Source: Parasphingopyxis marina
GTDB taxonomy: Bacteria > Pseudomonadota > Alphaproteobacteria > Sphingomonadales > Sphingomonadaceae
Direction of reading: 5' to 3'
DNA length: 64,000 bases
Assembly (NCBI RefSeq): GCF_014237875.1
Contig: NZ_JACJVJ010000002.1
Location: forward strand, 186,001-250,000
Shown: in pieces, positions 30,179-38,115 of the stretch
Numbering within the stretch: position 1 is the first letter of the stretch
How the letters are laid out: every line of letters starts with the position of its first letter
The notes under the pieces: model-generated
Databases searched by the model: none
Seen by the model: the letters and a program-made list of their open reading frames with translations, nothing else
Told to the model about the DNA's origin: nothing
Program-made: the position numbers and the translations under genes

Positions 30179-30583
30179 ATGATCGGGTTGGTTCTGGTGA
30201 CGCATGGCAATCTTGCGCGCGAGTTCGTCACCGCCATGGAACATGTCGTCGGGGTGCAGGAGCAGATCGAGTCGATCTGTATCGGCCCGGAAGACGATAT
30301 GGAGCAGCGGCGCGGCGAAATCGCCGAAGCCGTGGAAAAGGTGGAGAGCGGCAAGGGCGTGATCGTCCTCACCGATCTATTCGGAGGCACGCCCTCCAAT
30401 CTTTCGATTTCCCTCATGCAGCCCGACAAGGTCGAGGTCATCGCCGGCATGAACCTGCCGATGCTGATCCGCCTGGCCGGCGCACGGCAATCGATGACCG
30501 TGGGCGACGCCGTCGCCGCGGCGCGCGAGGCAGGACAGAAATATATCTCGGTCGCCTCGGAGATATTGGGACAGGCGGCTTGA
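30179..30583 (+). CDS. PTS EIIA component, mannose family (regulatory)
   Basis: This 134-residue protein has the EIIA-Man fold. The phospho-accepting histidine is in LVLVTHGNLAREFV near residue 9, and ILTDLFGGTPSNLS-type core sequence (VLTDLFGGTPSNLS) is intact. There are no EIIB, EIIC or EIID sugar-transport partners nearby, so it probably acts in a regulatory phospho-relay with HPr rather than in sugar uptake, as inferred for other alphaproteobacteria. Its stop overlaps the HPr start. Confidence 0.92.
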   Translation: MIGLVLVTHGNLAREFVTAMEHVVGVQEQIESICIGPEDDMEQRRGEIAEAVEKVESGKGVIVLTDLFGGTPSNLSISLMQPDKVEVIAGMNLPMLIRLAGARQSMTVGDAVAAAREAGQKYISVASEILGQAA

Positions 30584-30852
30584 GCAGGGTCGAACGCACG
30601 GTCACTATCGTCAATCAGCGCGGCCTCCACGCACGGGCAAGCAGCAAGTTCGTAACGCTGGTGAGCGAACTCGACACCGAGGTCGAGGTGAGCCGCGAAG
30701 GAAACGCCGTGGCCGGGTCCTCGATCCTCGACCTGATGATGCTCGGCGCGGCGATGGGCGATTGCATCACCATCAGCGCCGAAGGCGACGGCGCGCAGGA
30801 AGCCGTGGAAAAGCTGGTAGCGCTGGTCGAGTCCAAATTCGGGGAGGATTGA
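30580..30852 (+). CDS. ptsH: HPr phosphocarrier protein
   Basis: HPr passes phosphate from enzyme I to EIIA proteins. The track gives a 225-residue frame, but the real gene is 90 residues from TTG 30580, which overlaps the EIIA stop (TTGA). His17 in NQRGLHARASSKF is the phospho-acceptor. The serine that HprK phosphorylates is kept in AGSSILDLMMLGA (about Ser48), although no hprK is found in this cluster. The C-terminal helix is typical (EAVEKLVALVESKF). Confidence 0.92.
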   Translation: MSRVERTVTIVNQRGLHARASSKFVTLVSELDTEVEVSREGNAVAGSSILDLMMLGAAMGDCITISAEGDGAQEAVEKLVALVESKFGED

Positions 30853-30855
30853 CCC

Positions 30856-31656
30856 CTGCCCCGCGAGATCACGGCGTTCTCCAACCCGCTCATCAAGCGC
30901 GCCCGGAGCCTGCGCGACAAGAAACATAGACGCCGCGAGGGGCTGTTCCTCGCCGAAGGGCTGCGCATATTGAGCGAGGCCGAGGAATCCGGCCGGCTTC
31001 CCAGCGAAATATTCTTCACCGAAGACTCCGAAAGCCATCCGCGCGCAAAGGCGCTGATCGACGCCACGGAGCAAGCCGGAGGCGAAGCGATCCGCACGAG
31101 CCGCGCGATCCTGACCAAGCTTTCGGGCAAGGACAATCCGCAGGCGGTGGTCGGCATCTATCCCGAATTCGATCTCTCGCTCGATGCGCTCGACCGGGAT
31201 AGCGCGCAAATCTGGCTGGTTGCGCAGGCGCTGCGCGATCCCGGCAATCTCGGCACGATGCTGCGGACCGGCGATGCGGTCGGCGCGGGAGGCCTGATCC
31301 TGATCGACGATTGCGCGGATCCCTTTTCGGTGGAAGCCGTGCGCGCCTCGATGGGCGCCTTGTTCACGCTCGGTCTCGCCGCCGCGCCATGGACGGAATT
31401 CCTCGCCTGGCTGCGCGCCGGCAAGGGCCAGCTGATCGGCACCAGCCTGGATACCGACCTCGATTACCAGGAACCGCGCTACGAAAAGCCGGTTTTCCTG
31501 CTCGTCGGCAACGAATCGGCCGGGCTGCCCGCCGATTATGCCGCGGCCTGCGATCTCCTCGTCAAAATGCCGATGATGGGCAAGGCGGACAGCCTCAACG
31601 CCGCGGTCGCGACAGCCGTGATGGCCTATGAGGCGCTGAACCAGTTTCGCCGATGA
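30856..31656 (+). CDS. SpoU-family RNA 2'-O-methyltransferase, probable CTG start
   Basis: This is a SPOUT (TrmH/SpoU) enzyme that methylates ribose 2'-OH in rRNA or tRNA using SAM. The knotted domain shows LRDPGNLGTMLRTGDAVGA (motif 1), LLVGNESAGLP (motif 2) and MPMMGKADSLNAAVATAVMAYE (motif 3). The ORF track starts at TTG 30970, which cuts off the conserved substrate-binding N terminus. Upstream, the same frame encodes PREITAFSNPLIKRARSLR and FLAEGLRI with no ATG, GTG or TTG. A CTG at 30856 has a GGGGAGG Shine-Dalgarno sequence 8 bases upstream and gives 266 residues. I take CTG as the probable start. Confidence 0.85.
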   Translation: MPREITAFSNPLIKRARSLRDKKHRRREGLFLAEGLRILSEAEESGRLPSEIFFTEDSESHPRAKALIDATEQAGGEAIRTSRAILTKLSGKDNPQAVVGIYPEFDLSLDALDRDSAQIWLVAQALRDPGNLGTMLRTGDAVGAGGLILIDDCADPFSVEAVRASMGALFTLGLAAAPWTEFLAWLRAGKGQLIGTSLDTDLDYQEPRYEKPVFLLVGNESAGLPADYAAACDLLVKMPMMGKADSLNAAVATAVMAYEALNQFRR

Positions 31657-32837
31657 ACAAGGTCAAAAAGCGTCTCGTCCTCTACCTAAGCGGCTTCGAT
31701 CCGCGCGGCGTGCGCTATTATCACCAGCTCTATCGCACCGAAGCGGCAAAACAGGCCGAGGTTTCCGGCTATGAAATCGACGTCGGCAAACGCGAACGGC
31801 TCGGCGAGCACATGTATCGCTGGAATGTCGGTTCGACGCAGGATGGCGAGACCGTCGAGACCGAATATGTCTATTGCGAATGGGACGATATCGTTCGGCT
31901 GTTCTGGGTCAAAAAGCCGGCCAAGCTCGCCTGGATCACACTGACATCGTCGTGGAAAGCCTGGCTTGCGGGTGTTTTCGTCAAAACCTTCCAATGGAGC
32001 TGGCCCGCGGGAATGACCGCGACCATGCCCGGCTTCGTGATCCTGTTCCTGCTGCTGTTCGGCCTCGGGCTGAGCGGGGCCGGCTTTGCCGCCTTCGGCC
32101 CGATCGGCCTCGCCGCCGGGTTGGCGATCGGTTTCGGCCTGTTCTGGCTGGCCTATCGGATGGAGCAGAAGTTCAACCTCACCTGGGTCGGCCGGATCGT
32201 GAATTTCCATATCGAGGAGGAACGCAGCCCGACCAATATCCTCGACAAGCGCCGCGATGCCTTTGGCGACTATCTGGCGGCGCGCTTGAAAGACGGCGAT
32301 GTCGACGAGATCCTGGTCGCGGGCCACAGCTATGGCGCGGCTATCGCGATAGCCACCGTCGCCCGGGCGCTGGAGCAAATGCCGGAGAACGCGCCGAAAC
32401 TCTCGCTGCTGACCTTGGGCCAGACGATCATGTGGCTGGCCTGGCTCCCCGAAGCGAAAGCGATGCGCGAGGAAATCGCGGCGGTTGCCGAGACCGACGC
32501 GGTCGACTGGCTCGACATTTCCGCTCCGCCGGACGGCGCCTGTTTCGCGCTGGTCGATCCCTATACCGCGATCGGCGACCGCAATCCCGGCCGGAAAAAC
32601 CCGAAACTGCTCAACGCGAAATTTCACGAGATCATGCCGGATGCGGAGTTCGACAGAAAATCGCGCGATTGGATGCGGCTGCATTTCCAGTACATCATGG
32701 CCGCCGCGCGGCCCTCCGATTACGATTATTTCGCGATCACCGCCGGGCCGCGCACGCTCGCCGAGCGTTTCGCGCATCGGCCGTCCGTGCGGGACTTCAC
32801 AAGGTTGCGCCTGGGGCGGATGAAGGCCGTGCGATGA
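31653..32837 (+). CDS. Membrane-anchored alpha/beta-hydrolase-like protein
   Basis: I do not recognise a named family. The 394-residue protein starts with a beta-strand and turn (KKRLVLYLSGFDPRG), has two membrane segments (about 128-148 and 150-170), then a soluble part with the nucleophile elbow VAGHSYGAAIAIA (Ser in GHSYG). This is the lipase/esterase pattern, with the membrane hairpin inserted before the nucleophile. A candidate catalytic His cannot be chosen with confidence. It overlaps the methyltransferase by 4 bases (ATGA) and the P450 by 4 bases, so the three are probably translated as a coupled set. Confidence 0.6.
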   Translation: MNKVKKRLVLYLSGFDPRGVRYYHQLYRTEAAKQAEVSGYEIDVGKRERLGEHMYRWNVGSTQDGETVETEYVYCEWDDIVRLFWVKKPAKLAWITLTSSWKAWLAGVFVKTFQWSWPAGMTATMPGFVILFLLLFGLGLSGAGFAAFGPIGLAAGLAIGFGLFWLAYRMEQKFNLTWVGRIVNFHIEEERSPTNILDKRRDAFGDYLAARLKDGDVDEILVAGHSYGAAIAIATVARALEQMPENAPKLSLLTLGQTIMWLAWLPEAKAMREEIAAVAETDAVDWLDISAPPDGACFALVDPYTAIGDRNPGRKNPKLLNAKFHEIMPDAEFDRKSRDWMRLHFQYIMAAARPSDYDYFAITAGPRTLAERFAHRPSVRDFTRLRLGRMKAVR

Positions 32838-34216
32838 CCGGCCATATCCCCCCGAAGCCCGAGCCCCAGCCAAAAAAGCTGACCCCCCTGGCGCGCTTCT
32901 TCAAGAGCCTGCACTCCTCGACCGCGCCGCTCTACGCCAACAGCTATTCGATGAAGCTCGGCGAGGTGAAGCTGCCGCTGCGCACCATGTATTTCGTCAA
33001 CCAGCCCGATCTCGTCCAGAATATCCTGCTCGGCGACGTCGATCGCTATCCCAAGTCCGACCTGATGGCGACGATGCTGGAGCTGTTGCTCGGCGAGAGC
33101 ATCTTCGTGTCGAACGGCGAATTGTGGAAGCAGCAGCGCCGAATGATGGACCCGGCTTTCGAGGCGACGCGGATCAAGGCGATCTTTCCGCTGATGAAAG
33201 AGGCGGTCGACGCGATGGCCGCGCGCTTCGACGAGGGCGCAGCCGGCCCCGACACGGCGATCGACCTGGAGATGACGCACGTCACCGCCGACGTGATCTT
33301 CCGTACCATCTATTCGCGCTCCTTCACCCGCGAGGAAGCCGAGATCATTTTCGAGAATTTCGAGAAGTTCCAGCGCCTCGCCTGGCTCCACGGGGTGTGG
33401 TCGCTGGCCGGGGTTCCGCACTGGCTCTCGGTCGGCAAGCATCGGGCAAAACGCTATGCGGCGACGATCCGCGAACTGCTCCACAAGCCGGTGCGCGAGC
33501 GTATGACCGCGATGGAAAGCGGCGACGCCGTGCCCGAACGCGATATGCTGGCGAGTTTCATCGCCGCCGAAGACCCGGAAACCGGCAAGCGCTTCGACGA
33601 TCGCGAACTCGTCGACCAGGTCGGCATCATGTTCCTTGCCGGCCACGAAACCTCGGCTTCGGCGCTCGGATGGGCGCTCTACCTGATCGCGCAGGTGCCG
33701 GACGTACAGCGCCGGTTGCAGGAAGAGGCCGACGCCGCCTTTGCCGATGGCGATCTGAGTTTCGAGAAGATGCGCCGCCTGCCCTTCACCCGCGATGTGT
33801 TTCGCGAAACCCTGCGTCTCTATCCGCCGGTCGCCTTCGTCCCGCGCGACGCGACCGAGGCCGAAGAGATGCGCGGCAAGCATATCCTGCCCGGATCGAT
33901 CCTGTTCGTTTCGCCCTGGCTGATGCACCGCCATACCGAGCATTGGGACAATCCGGACATGTTCGATCCGGACCGGTTTTCGCGCGCCGAAACCAAGGCA
34001 TCCGAACAGAAGGCCTATCTGCCCTTCTCCAAAGGCCCGCGCGTTTGCCTCGGCGCGGCGTTCGCGCTGCAGGAAGCGGTGATCGTGCTGGCGACGGTCA
34101 TGCGCGACTGGACCGTGTCTCCCGTCGAAGGCCATGTGCCCAAACCCGTTGCGAGGCTGACCTTGCGTTCGGAAAATGGTATCAGGCTGGACATGGAACG
34201 GCGGAGAGGAAGCTGA
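32834..34216 (+). CDS. Cytochrome P450
   Basis: P450s insert oxygen into organic substrates using haem; the substrate here is unknown. The track start (31874) is a read-through frame; ATG 32834 (MTGHIPPKPEPQPKKL) gives 460 residues, a normal length. Motifs are I-helix AGHETSASALG, K-helix ETLR, the PERF-like FDPDRFS, and the haem-ligand loop FSKGPRVCLGAAFA. No membrane anchor is obvious, suggesting a soluble class I enzyme needing a ferredoxin and reductase encoded elsewhere. It lies between a membrane hydrolase and two lipoproteins. Confidence 0.92.
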   Translation: MTGHIPPKPEPQPKKLTPLARFFKSLHSSTAPLYANSYSMKLGEVKLPLRTMYFVNQPDLVQNILLGDVDRYPKSDLMATMLELLLGESIFVSNGELWKQQRRMMDPAFEATRIKAIFPLMKEAVDAMAARFDEGAAGPDTAIDLEMTHVTADVIFRTIYSRSFTREEAEIIFENFEKFQRLAWLHGVWSLAGVPHWLSVGKHRAKRYAATIRELLHKPVRERMTAMESGDAVPERDMLASFIAAEDPETGKRFDDRELVDQVGIMFLAGHETSASALGWALYLIAQVPDVQRRLQEEADAAFADGDLSFEKMRRLPFTRDVFRETLRLYPPVAFVPRDATEAEEMRGKHILPGSILFVSPWLMHRHTEHWDNPDMFDPDRFSRAETKASEQKAYLPFSKGPRVCLGAAFALQEAVIVLATVMRDWTVSPVEGHVPKPVARLTLRSENGIRLDMERRRGS

Positions 34217-34218
34217 TC

Positions 34219-34317
34219 ATGCGATATGCGGCGATGGCCCTGATGCTTGCGCTGGCGGCCTGCGCGACGACCGGAGCGGGCGGCGAACCGCTCTATGACG
34301 AGGGATTATACGGATGA
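34219..34317 (+). CDS. 32-residue lipoprotein, too short for the ORF track
   Basis: ATG 34219, two bases after the P450 stop, opens a 32-codon frame encoding MRYAAMALMLALAAC followed by ATTGAGGEPLYDEGLYG. This is a lipoprotein signal with lipobox LAAC and only about 18 mature residues. GAGAGGAAG lies upstream as a Shine-Dalgarno. Its stop overlaps the next lipoprotein start (ATGA), and that spacing supports real translation. It could be a functional mini-lipoprotein or a coupling peptide. Confidence 0.55.
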   Translation: MRYAAMALMLALAACATTGAGGEPLYDEGLYG

Positions 34318-34721
34318 GGGCGGCCGCCGCCCTACTCGCCTGCGCCGCGCTGCTGGCAGCATGCGATGAAACGCCGCAAGCCAGCGTGCAGGACTCGCCC
34401 AGCATCGTCACCGAAGAAGAAGCGCAGCAGGCCGAACAGCAACCGATCTTCCGCGCCGTCGGGCAAGAGCCGGGCTGGACCGTACACATCTATCCTGACG
34501 TGATCTCCTACCGGGCCGATTATGGCGAACGGACGGTGACGGTGCCGACACCCGAGGTGACGGAATTTGGCGGCGGGCGGCGTTACGAAACGCAGGCGCT
34601 GACCGTCGAGATACTCGAGGATCCGTGCAGCGACGCGATGAGCGGCGCCTATTATCCGGCAACGGTCACGGTCACCGAAAACGGGCGGCCCTTGGTGCAG
34701 GGCTGCGGCGGCCCGCCCTAG
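34314..34721 (+). CDS. COG3650-like lipoprotein
   Basis: This 135-residue lipoprotein has signal MRAAAALLACAALLAAC with lipobox LAAC. The mature domain FRAVGQEPGWTVHIYPDVISYRADYG resembles the COG3650 family of predicted membrane/secreted proteins found in many Gram-negative bacteria, sometimes linked to META-type domains. Two cysteines near the C terminus (EDPCSDAMSG, QGCGGPP) may form a disulfide. Function is unknown. It ends three bases before the convergent rmuC stop. Confidence 0.75.
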   Translation: MRAAAALLACAALLAACDETPQASVQDSPSIVTEEEAQQAEQQPIFRAVGQEPGWTVHIYPDVISYRADYGERTVTVPTPEVTEFGGGRRYETQALTVEILEDPCSDAMSGAYYPATVTVTENGRPLVQGCGGPP

Positions 34722-34724
34722 GCG

Positions 34725-36092
34725 CTATTCGGCGGCTTCCTCGCCGTCATTGTCGGCATCGGGCGCGGGCAGCGTATCGGTGCTGGAATTGCGCGTTACG
34801 GCTTCCACCATCGGCACTTCGTCGAGTTCGTTCTTGCCGGTCTCGATATTGAGTTCCGCGAATTTGCGCGCCGTCGACATCACGTTCCGATCGAAGCTGC
34901 CGACGAACTTGTTGTAATTGTTGACCGCCGAGGTCAGCCCGGTGCCGACCGTCTTCAAATGCCCGGCCGCGACGGCCAGCCTGTCATACATGTCCTTGCC
35001 CAGCTGGCCGATCTGCTTGGCCTCGCGCGCCAGGCCTTCCTGCCGCCACACCGCGGAAACCGTCCGCGCGATGGCGATCAGGTTGGTCGGCGTGGCCAGC
35101 AACACCCGTTTTTCGAAGGCATGGTCCCAGAGCGTGGAATCATGCTCCAGCGCCGCGGTCAGGAAATGTTCGCCGGGCACAAACATGATGACATAGTCCG
35201 GCGCATCCTCGAACTGGTCCCAATAGGCCTTGCGCGAGAGCCCATCGATATGGGTTTTCATCGACACGCAGTGCCGCGCCAACGCGACCGCCCTGCCCTC
35301 GTCGTCATCGGCGTTGAACGCGTCCTGATAATCGTTGAGCGAAACCTTCGCATCGACCACGAGCGACCGCCCGCCCGGCACCGTTATGATCGCGTCGGGG
35401 CGCATCCGCCCTTCGGCGCTGTCGATGCTCACCTCGGTCTGAAAATCGGTATGTTCGGCAAGGCCGCAGCTCTCGAGGACATTTTTGAGCTGCTGCTCGC
35501 CCCAGCGCCCGCGCGCCTTGGGGGCGTTGCGCAATGAATTGACCAGCCGTGCCGCCTCGGTCTGCACGCGTTCCTGCCCGGCGCGCATCTGGTCGATCAG
35601 GCCGGTCAGGGTGCCATAGGCCTCGGTCCGGTCCTTCTCGACCTTGCCGACCTGTTCCTCATAGGCTTTCAGCCGTTCACCGACCGGGTTGAGCAGCTGT
35701 TTCAGCCTTTCCTCGTTCTTTTCCCCGGCTTGATGGAAACGCTCGTCGGCACGCTTGAGAAACTCCTCACGCGCCTCGCCGAGCAGCTTCGAGCCGACTT
35801 CGTTGAACTGGGCGGCCAGCGCCTCCTTGGCTTCCAGAAGCTGGGCGATCTGTTTTTCATGGTTGCGCGCATCGGCCTTGAGCGCCGCCAGCTCCTGCTG
35901 TGCGGCATCGCGCTCGTCGCGCACGCCATCGAGCGCGGTTCGCAGGTCGGTTGCCGTCGCAACGCCTTCTTCGCGCAGCCGCGCATTTTCCTCGCGCAGC
36001 GGCGCGAGTGTCCGGCCATTGGCCCACCAGCCCAGCCCCGCGCCGATCACGGTCGCGATCAATACCGAAAGGATGACGAAAACCGGGTCCAT
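34725..36092 (-). CDS. rmuC: RmuC-type DNA recombination protein
   Basis: RmuC proteins limit inversions at short inverted repeats and carry a PD-(D/E)XK nuclease-like domain. The 455-residue protein has an N-terminal membrane segment (residues 4-24), a long coiled coil (about 30-190) and the RmuC domain (about 195-400) with RPDAIITVPGGRSLVVDAKVSL, which contains the D...(D)xK residues. The C-terminal tail is acidic (PAPDADNDGEEAAE). It appears to be a single gene. Confidence 0.9.
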   Translation of the reverse strand: MDPVFVILSVLIATVIGAGLGWWANGRTLAPLREENARLREEGVATATDLRTALDGVRDERDAAQQELAALKADARNHEKQIAQLLEAKEALAAQFNEVGSKLLGEAREEFLKRADERFHQAGEKNEERLKQLLNPVGERLKAYEEQVGKVEKDRTEAYGTLTGLIDQMRAGQERVQTEAARLVNSLRNAPKARGRWGEQQLKNVLESCGLAEHTDFQTEVSIDSAEGRMRPDAIITVPGGRSLVVDAKVSLNDYQDAFNADDDEGRAVALARHCVSMKTHIDGLSRKAYWDQFEDAPDYVIMFVPGEHFLTAALEHDSTLWDHAFEKRVLLATPTNLIAIARTVSAVWRQEGLAREAKQIGQLGKDMYDRLAVAAGHLKTVGTGLTSAVNNYNKFVGSFDRNVMSTARKFAELNIETGKNELDEVPMVEAVTRNSSTDTLPAPDADNDGEEAAE

Positions 36093-36241
36093 GTGCTCTC
36101 TGGCGTTGGGGAACGAAGGGTGAACTTAAGCCGCCTTGGTCCGGCATACAAGCCGCGCCTCGTGAAACCGTGGATAGCACCCTGTCGCTACGGCATCGCC
36201 CGCCGCCACGATTTATCCCGGCACGGCATTGCAACAATCAA

Positions 36242-36262
36242 TTTGTATAGGTTACTTACAAA
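36242..36262. promoter_or_regulatory. Inverted repeat upstream of fhs
   Basis: TTTGTA and TACAAA form a perfect 6-bp palindrome around a 9-base spacer in an AT-rich patch of the otherwise GC-rich 214-base gap before fhs. Its size and symmetry suit a dimeric repressor site (TetR- or GntR-like). It starts 65 bases before the fhs ATG. No regulator gene is nearby. Confidence 0.4.
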
Positions 36263-36306
36263 CCCGATTCGTTTCATATTTCCCACAAAGAAGGAAATTC
36301 CAGAGG

Positions 36307-37971
36307 ATGCCGACCGATATCGAGATCGCCCGCCAGGCGACGCTAAAGCCTATTGCCGAAGTCGCCGCCAAGGCCGGCGTTCCGGACGAGGCGCTGATTC
36401 CCTATGGCAAGTACAAGGCCAAGATCGACCGCAATGCGCTCCCCGCGAGCAGCAGCCAGGGCAAGCTGATCCTTGTTACCGCGATCAACCCGACGCCGGC
36501 GGGCGAAGGCAAGACGACGACCTCGGTCGGGCTGTCCGACGCGCTCCACCGGATCGGCAAGAAGACGATGCTGTGCCTGCGCGAACCTTCGCTCGGCCCC
36601 TGTTTCGGGATGAAGGGCGGCGGCGCGGGCGGCGGCAAGAGCCAGGTCATGCCGATGGACGAGATCAATCTTCACTTCACCGGCGATTTCCATGCGATCA
36701 CCAGCGCGCACAACCTGCTCGCCGCGATGATCGACAATTCGATCTATTGGAGCAATCCGCTCGATATCGATGTCCGCCGGATCGTCTGGAAGCGCGTGCT
36801 CGACATGAACGACCGCGCGCTCCGTCAGATCGCCGGCCCGCTGGGCGGCGTCGCCAACGGCTTTCCGCGCGAAAGCGGTTTCGACATCACGGTCGCCTCG
36901 GAAATCATGGCGATCCTCTGCCTCGCTTCGGATATCGAGGATCTGCAGGAACGGCTCGGCAATATCGTGATCGGCTACAAGCGGGATCGGACCCCGGTTT
37001 TCTGCCGCGACGTGAAGGCCGACCGGGCGATGACGGTGCTGCTGAAAGACGCGATCCAGCCCAATATGGTGCAGACCTTGGAGAACAACCCGGCCTTCCT
37101 GCACGGTGGCCCGTTCGCCAATATCGCCCATGGCTGCAACTCGGTGATCGCCACCACGACGGCGCTGAAGATGGCCGATTATGTGGTGACCGAAGCCGGC
37201 TTCGGCGCGGACCTCGGCGCCGAGAAGTTTCTCGACGTGAAGTGCCGGATCGCGGGGCTGAAGCCCGATGCGGTGGTGCTCGTCGCCACGGTGCGCGCGC
37301 TCAAGATGAATGGCGGCGTCGCCAAGGCCGACCTGACCGAGGAAAATGTCGGGGCGGTTCGCGCCGGCGCGGTGAACCTCAAGCGCCATATCGAAAATCT
37401 CCGCAAGTTCGGCATCCAGCCCACCGTCGCGATCAACCATTTCTATCTCGATACCGATGCCGAGATCGCGGTGATCCGGGAGATGGCGGCCGAATTCGAT
37501 ACCGATGCCGTGGTCTGCAAGCATTGGGCCGATGGGGGCGCGGGCGCGGAAGAGCTGGCGCGGATCGTGGCCGACAAGGCCGATGCCGGCGCGCCCGACT
37601 TCACCCCGCTCTATCCCGACGATATCCCGCTCGCCGACAAGATCGAAACGGTCGCGCGGGAGATCTACCGCGCGGCGGAGGTCAATATCCCGCCCGCCGT
37701 ACGCAAGCAGCTCCAGCAATGGGAAGAGATGGGCCACGGCCATTTCCCGGTCTGCATGGCGAAAACCCAGTACAGCTTCTCGACCGACCCGACCAAGCTC
37801 GGCGCGCCCGAGGGGCATGAGGTCACGGTCCGCGAGGTCCGCCTTTCGGCCGGCGCGGGCTTCGTCGTCGCGATCTGCGGCGACATCATGACGATGCCGG
37901 GCCTGCCCAAGGTGCCGTCCGCCGAAGCGATTTACCTCGACGAGAATGGGCAGATCGAGGGGCTGTTCTAG
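36307..37971 (+). CDS. fhs: Formate-tetrahydrofolate ligase
   Basis: Fhs makes 10-formyl-THF from formate, THF and ATP, supplying PurN, PurH and Fmt. The start was moved to ATG 36307 ([20 protein letters not shown]), dropping 26 spurious residues; GAGG lies just upstream. The 554-residue length is typical. It has the P-loop [32 protein letters not shown], and the C-terminal [16 protein letters not shown]. The 10-formyl-THF users purN and fmt are also in this window, though not adjacent. Confidence 0.97.
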   Translation: MPTDIEIARQATLKPIAEVAAKAGVPDEALIPYGKYKAKIDRNALPASSSQGKLILVTAINPTPAGEGKTTTSVGLSDALHRIGKKTMLCLREPSLGPCFGMKGGGAGGGKSQVMPMDEINLHFTGDFHAITSAHNLLAAMIDNSIYWSNPLDIDVRRIVWKRVLDMNDRALRQIAGPLGGVANGFPRESGFDITVASEIMAILCLASDIEDLQERLGNIVIGYKRDRTPVFCRDVKADRAMTVLLKDAIQPNMVQTLENNPAFLHGGPFANIAHGCNSVIATTTALKMADYVVTEAGFGADLGAEKFLDVKCRIAGLKPDAVVLVATVRALKMNGGVAKADLTEENVGAVRAGAVNLKRHIENLRKFGIQPTVAINHFYLDTDAEIAVIREMAAEFDTDAVVCKHWADGGAGAEELARIVADKADAGAPDFTPLYPDDIPLADKIETVAREIYRAAEVNIPPAVRKQLQQWEEMGHGHFPVCMAKTQYSFSTDPTKLGAPEGHEVTVREVRLSAGAGFVVAICGDIMTMPGLPKVPSAEAIYLDENGQIEGLF

Positions 37972-38115
37972 CCCTGACCGCCTGCTGAAATCGCGCAAAG
38001 TTTACAACGTGGGCGCACAGCGATGTCGGCCCAGCCAGATAGGCTGCGCCAGGCATCGCCGTGTCCGTCACGACCCGAACAGGGCCACATTTTCCGACAT
38101 TGCAAGCGAGCCGCG
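37972..38115. other. fhs-def convergent intergenic region
   Basis: This 144-base gap lies between two convergent genes. It contains two interleaved inverted repeats, GGCGCA (38012) with TGCGCC (38045) and GCGATG (38020) with CATCGC (38054), which could fold as a pseudoknot or as alternative hairpins. A short GGGCT/AGCCC stem overlaps the fhs stop. No T-run and no gene are seen. Confidence 0.3.

Noticed and set aside
29200-31209. 669-codon ORF on the minus strand opposite rapZ, EIIA, HPr and the methyltransferase
   Set aside because: Shadow frame crossing four real genes; no motif and no plausible start.
31874-32833. N-terminal extension of the P450 in the ORF track
   Set aside because: These residues are the hydrolase gene read in another frame; ATG 32834 fits the P450 N terminus and the ATGA overlap.
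35730-37820. 696-codon plus-strand ORF overlapping rmuC and fhs
   Set aside because: Out of frame with fhs, Arg-rich, starts inside the antisense of rmuC.
36343-37998. 551-codon ORF on the minus strand opposite fhs
   Set aside because: Complementary to the strongly conserved fhs gene; the translation is His/Arg/Asp-rich noise.
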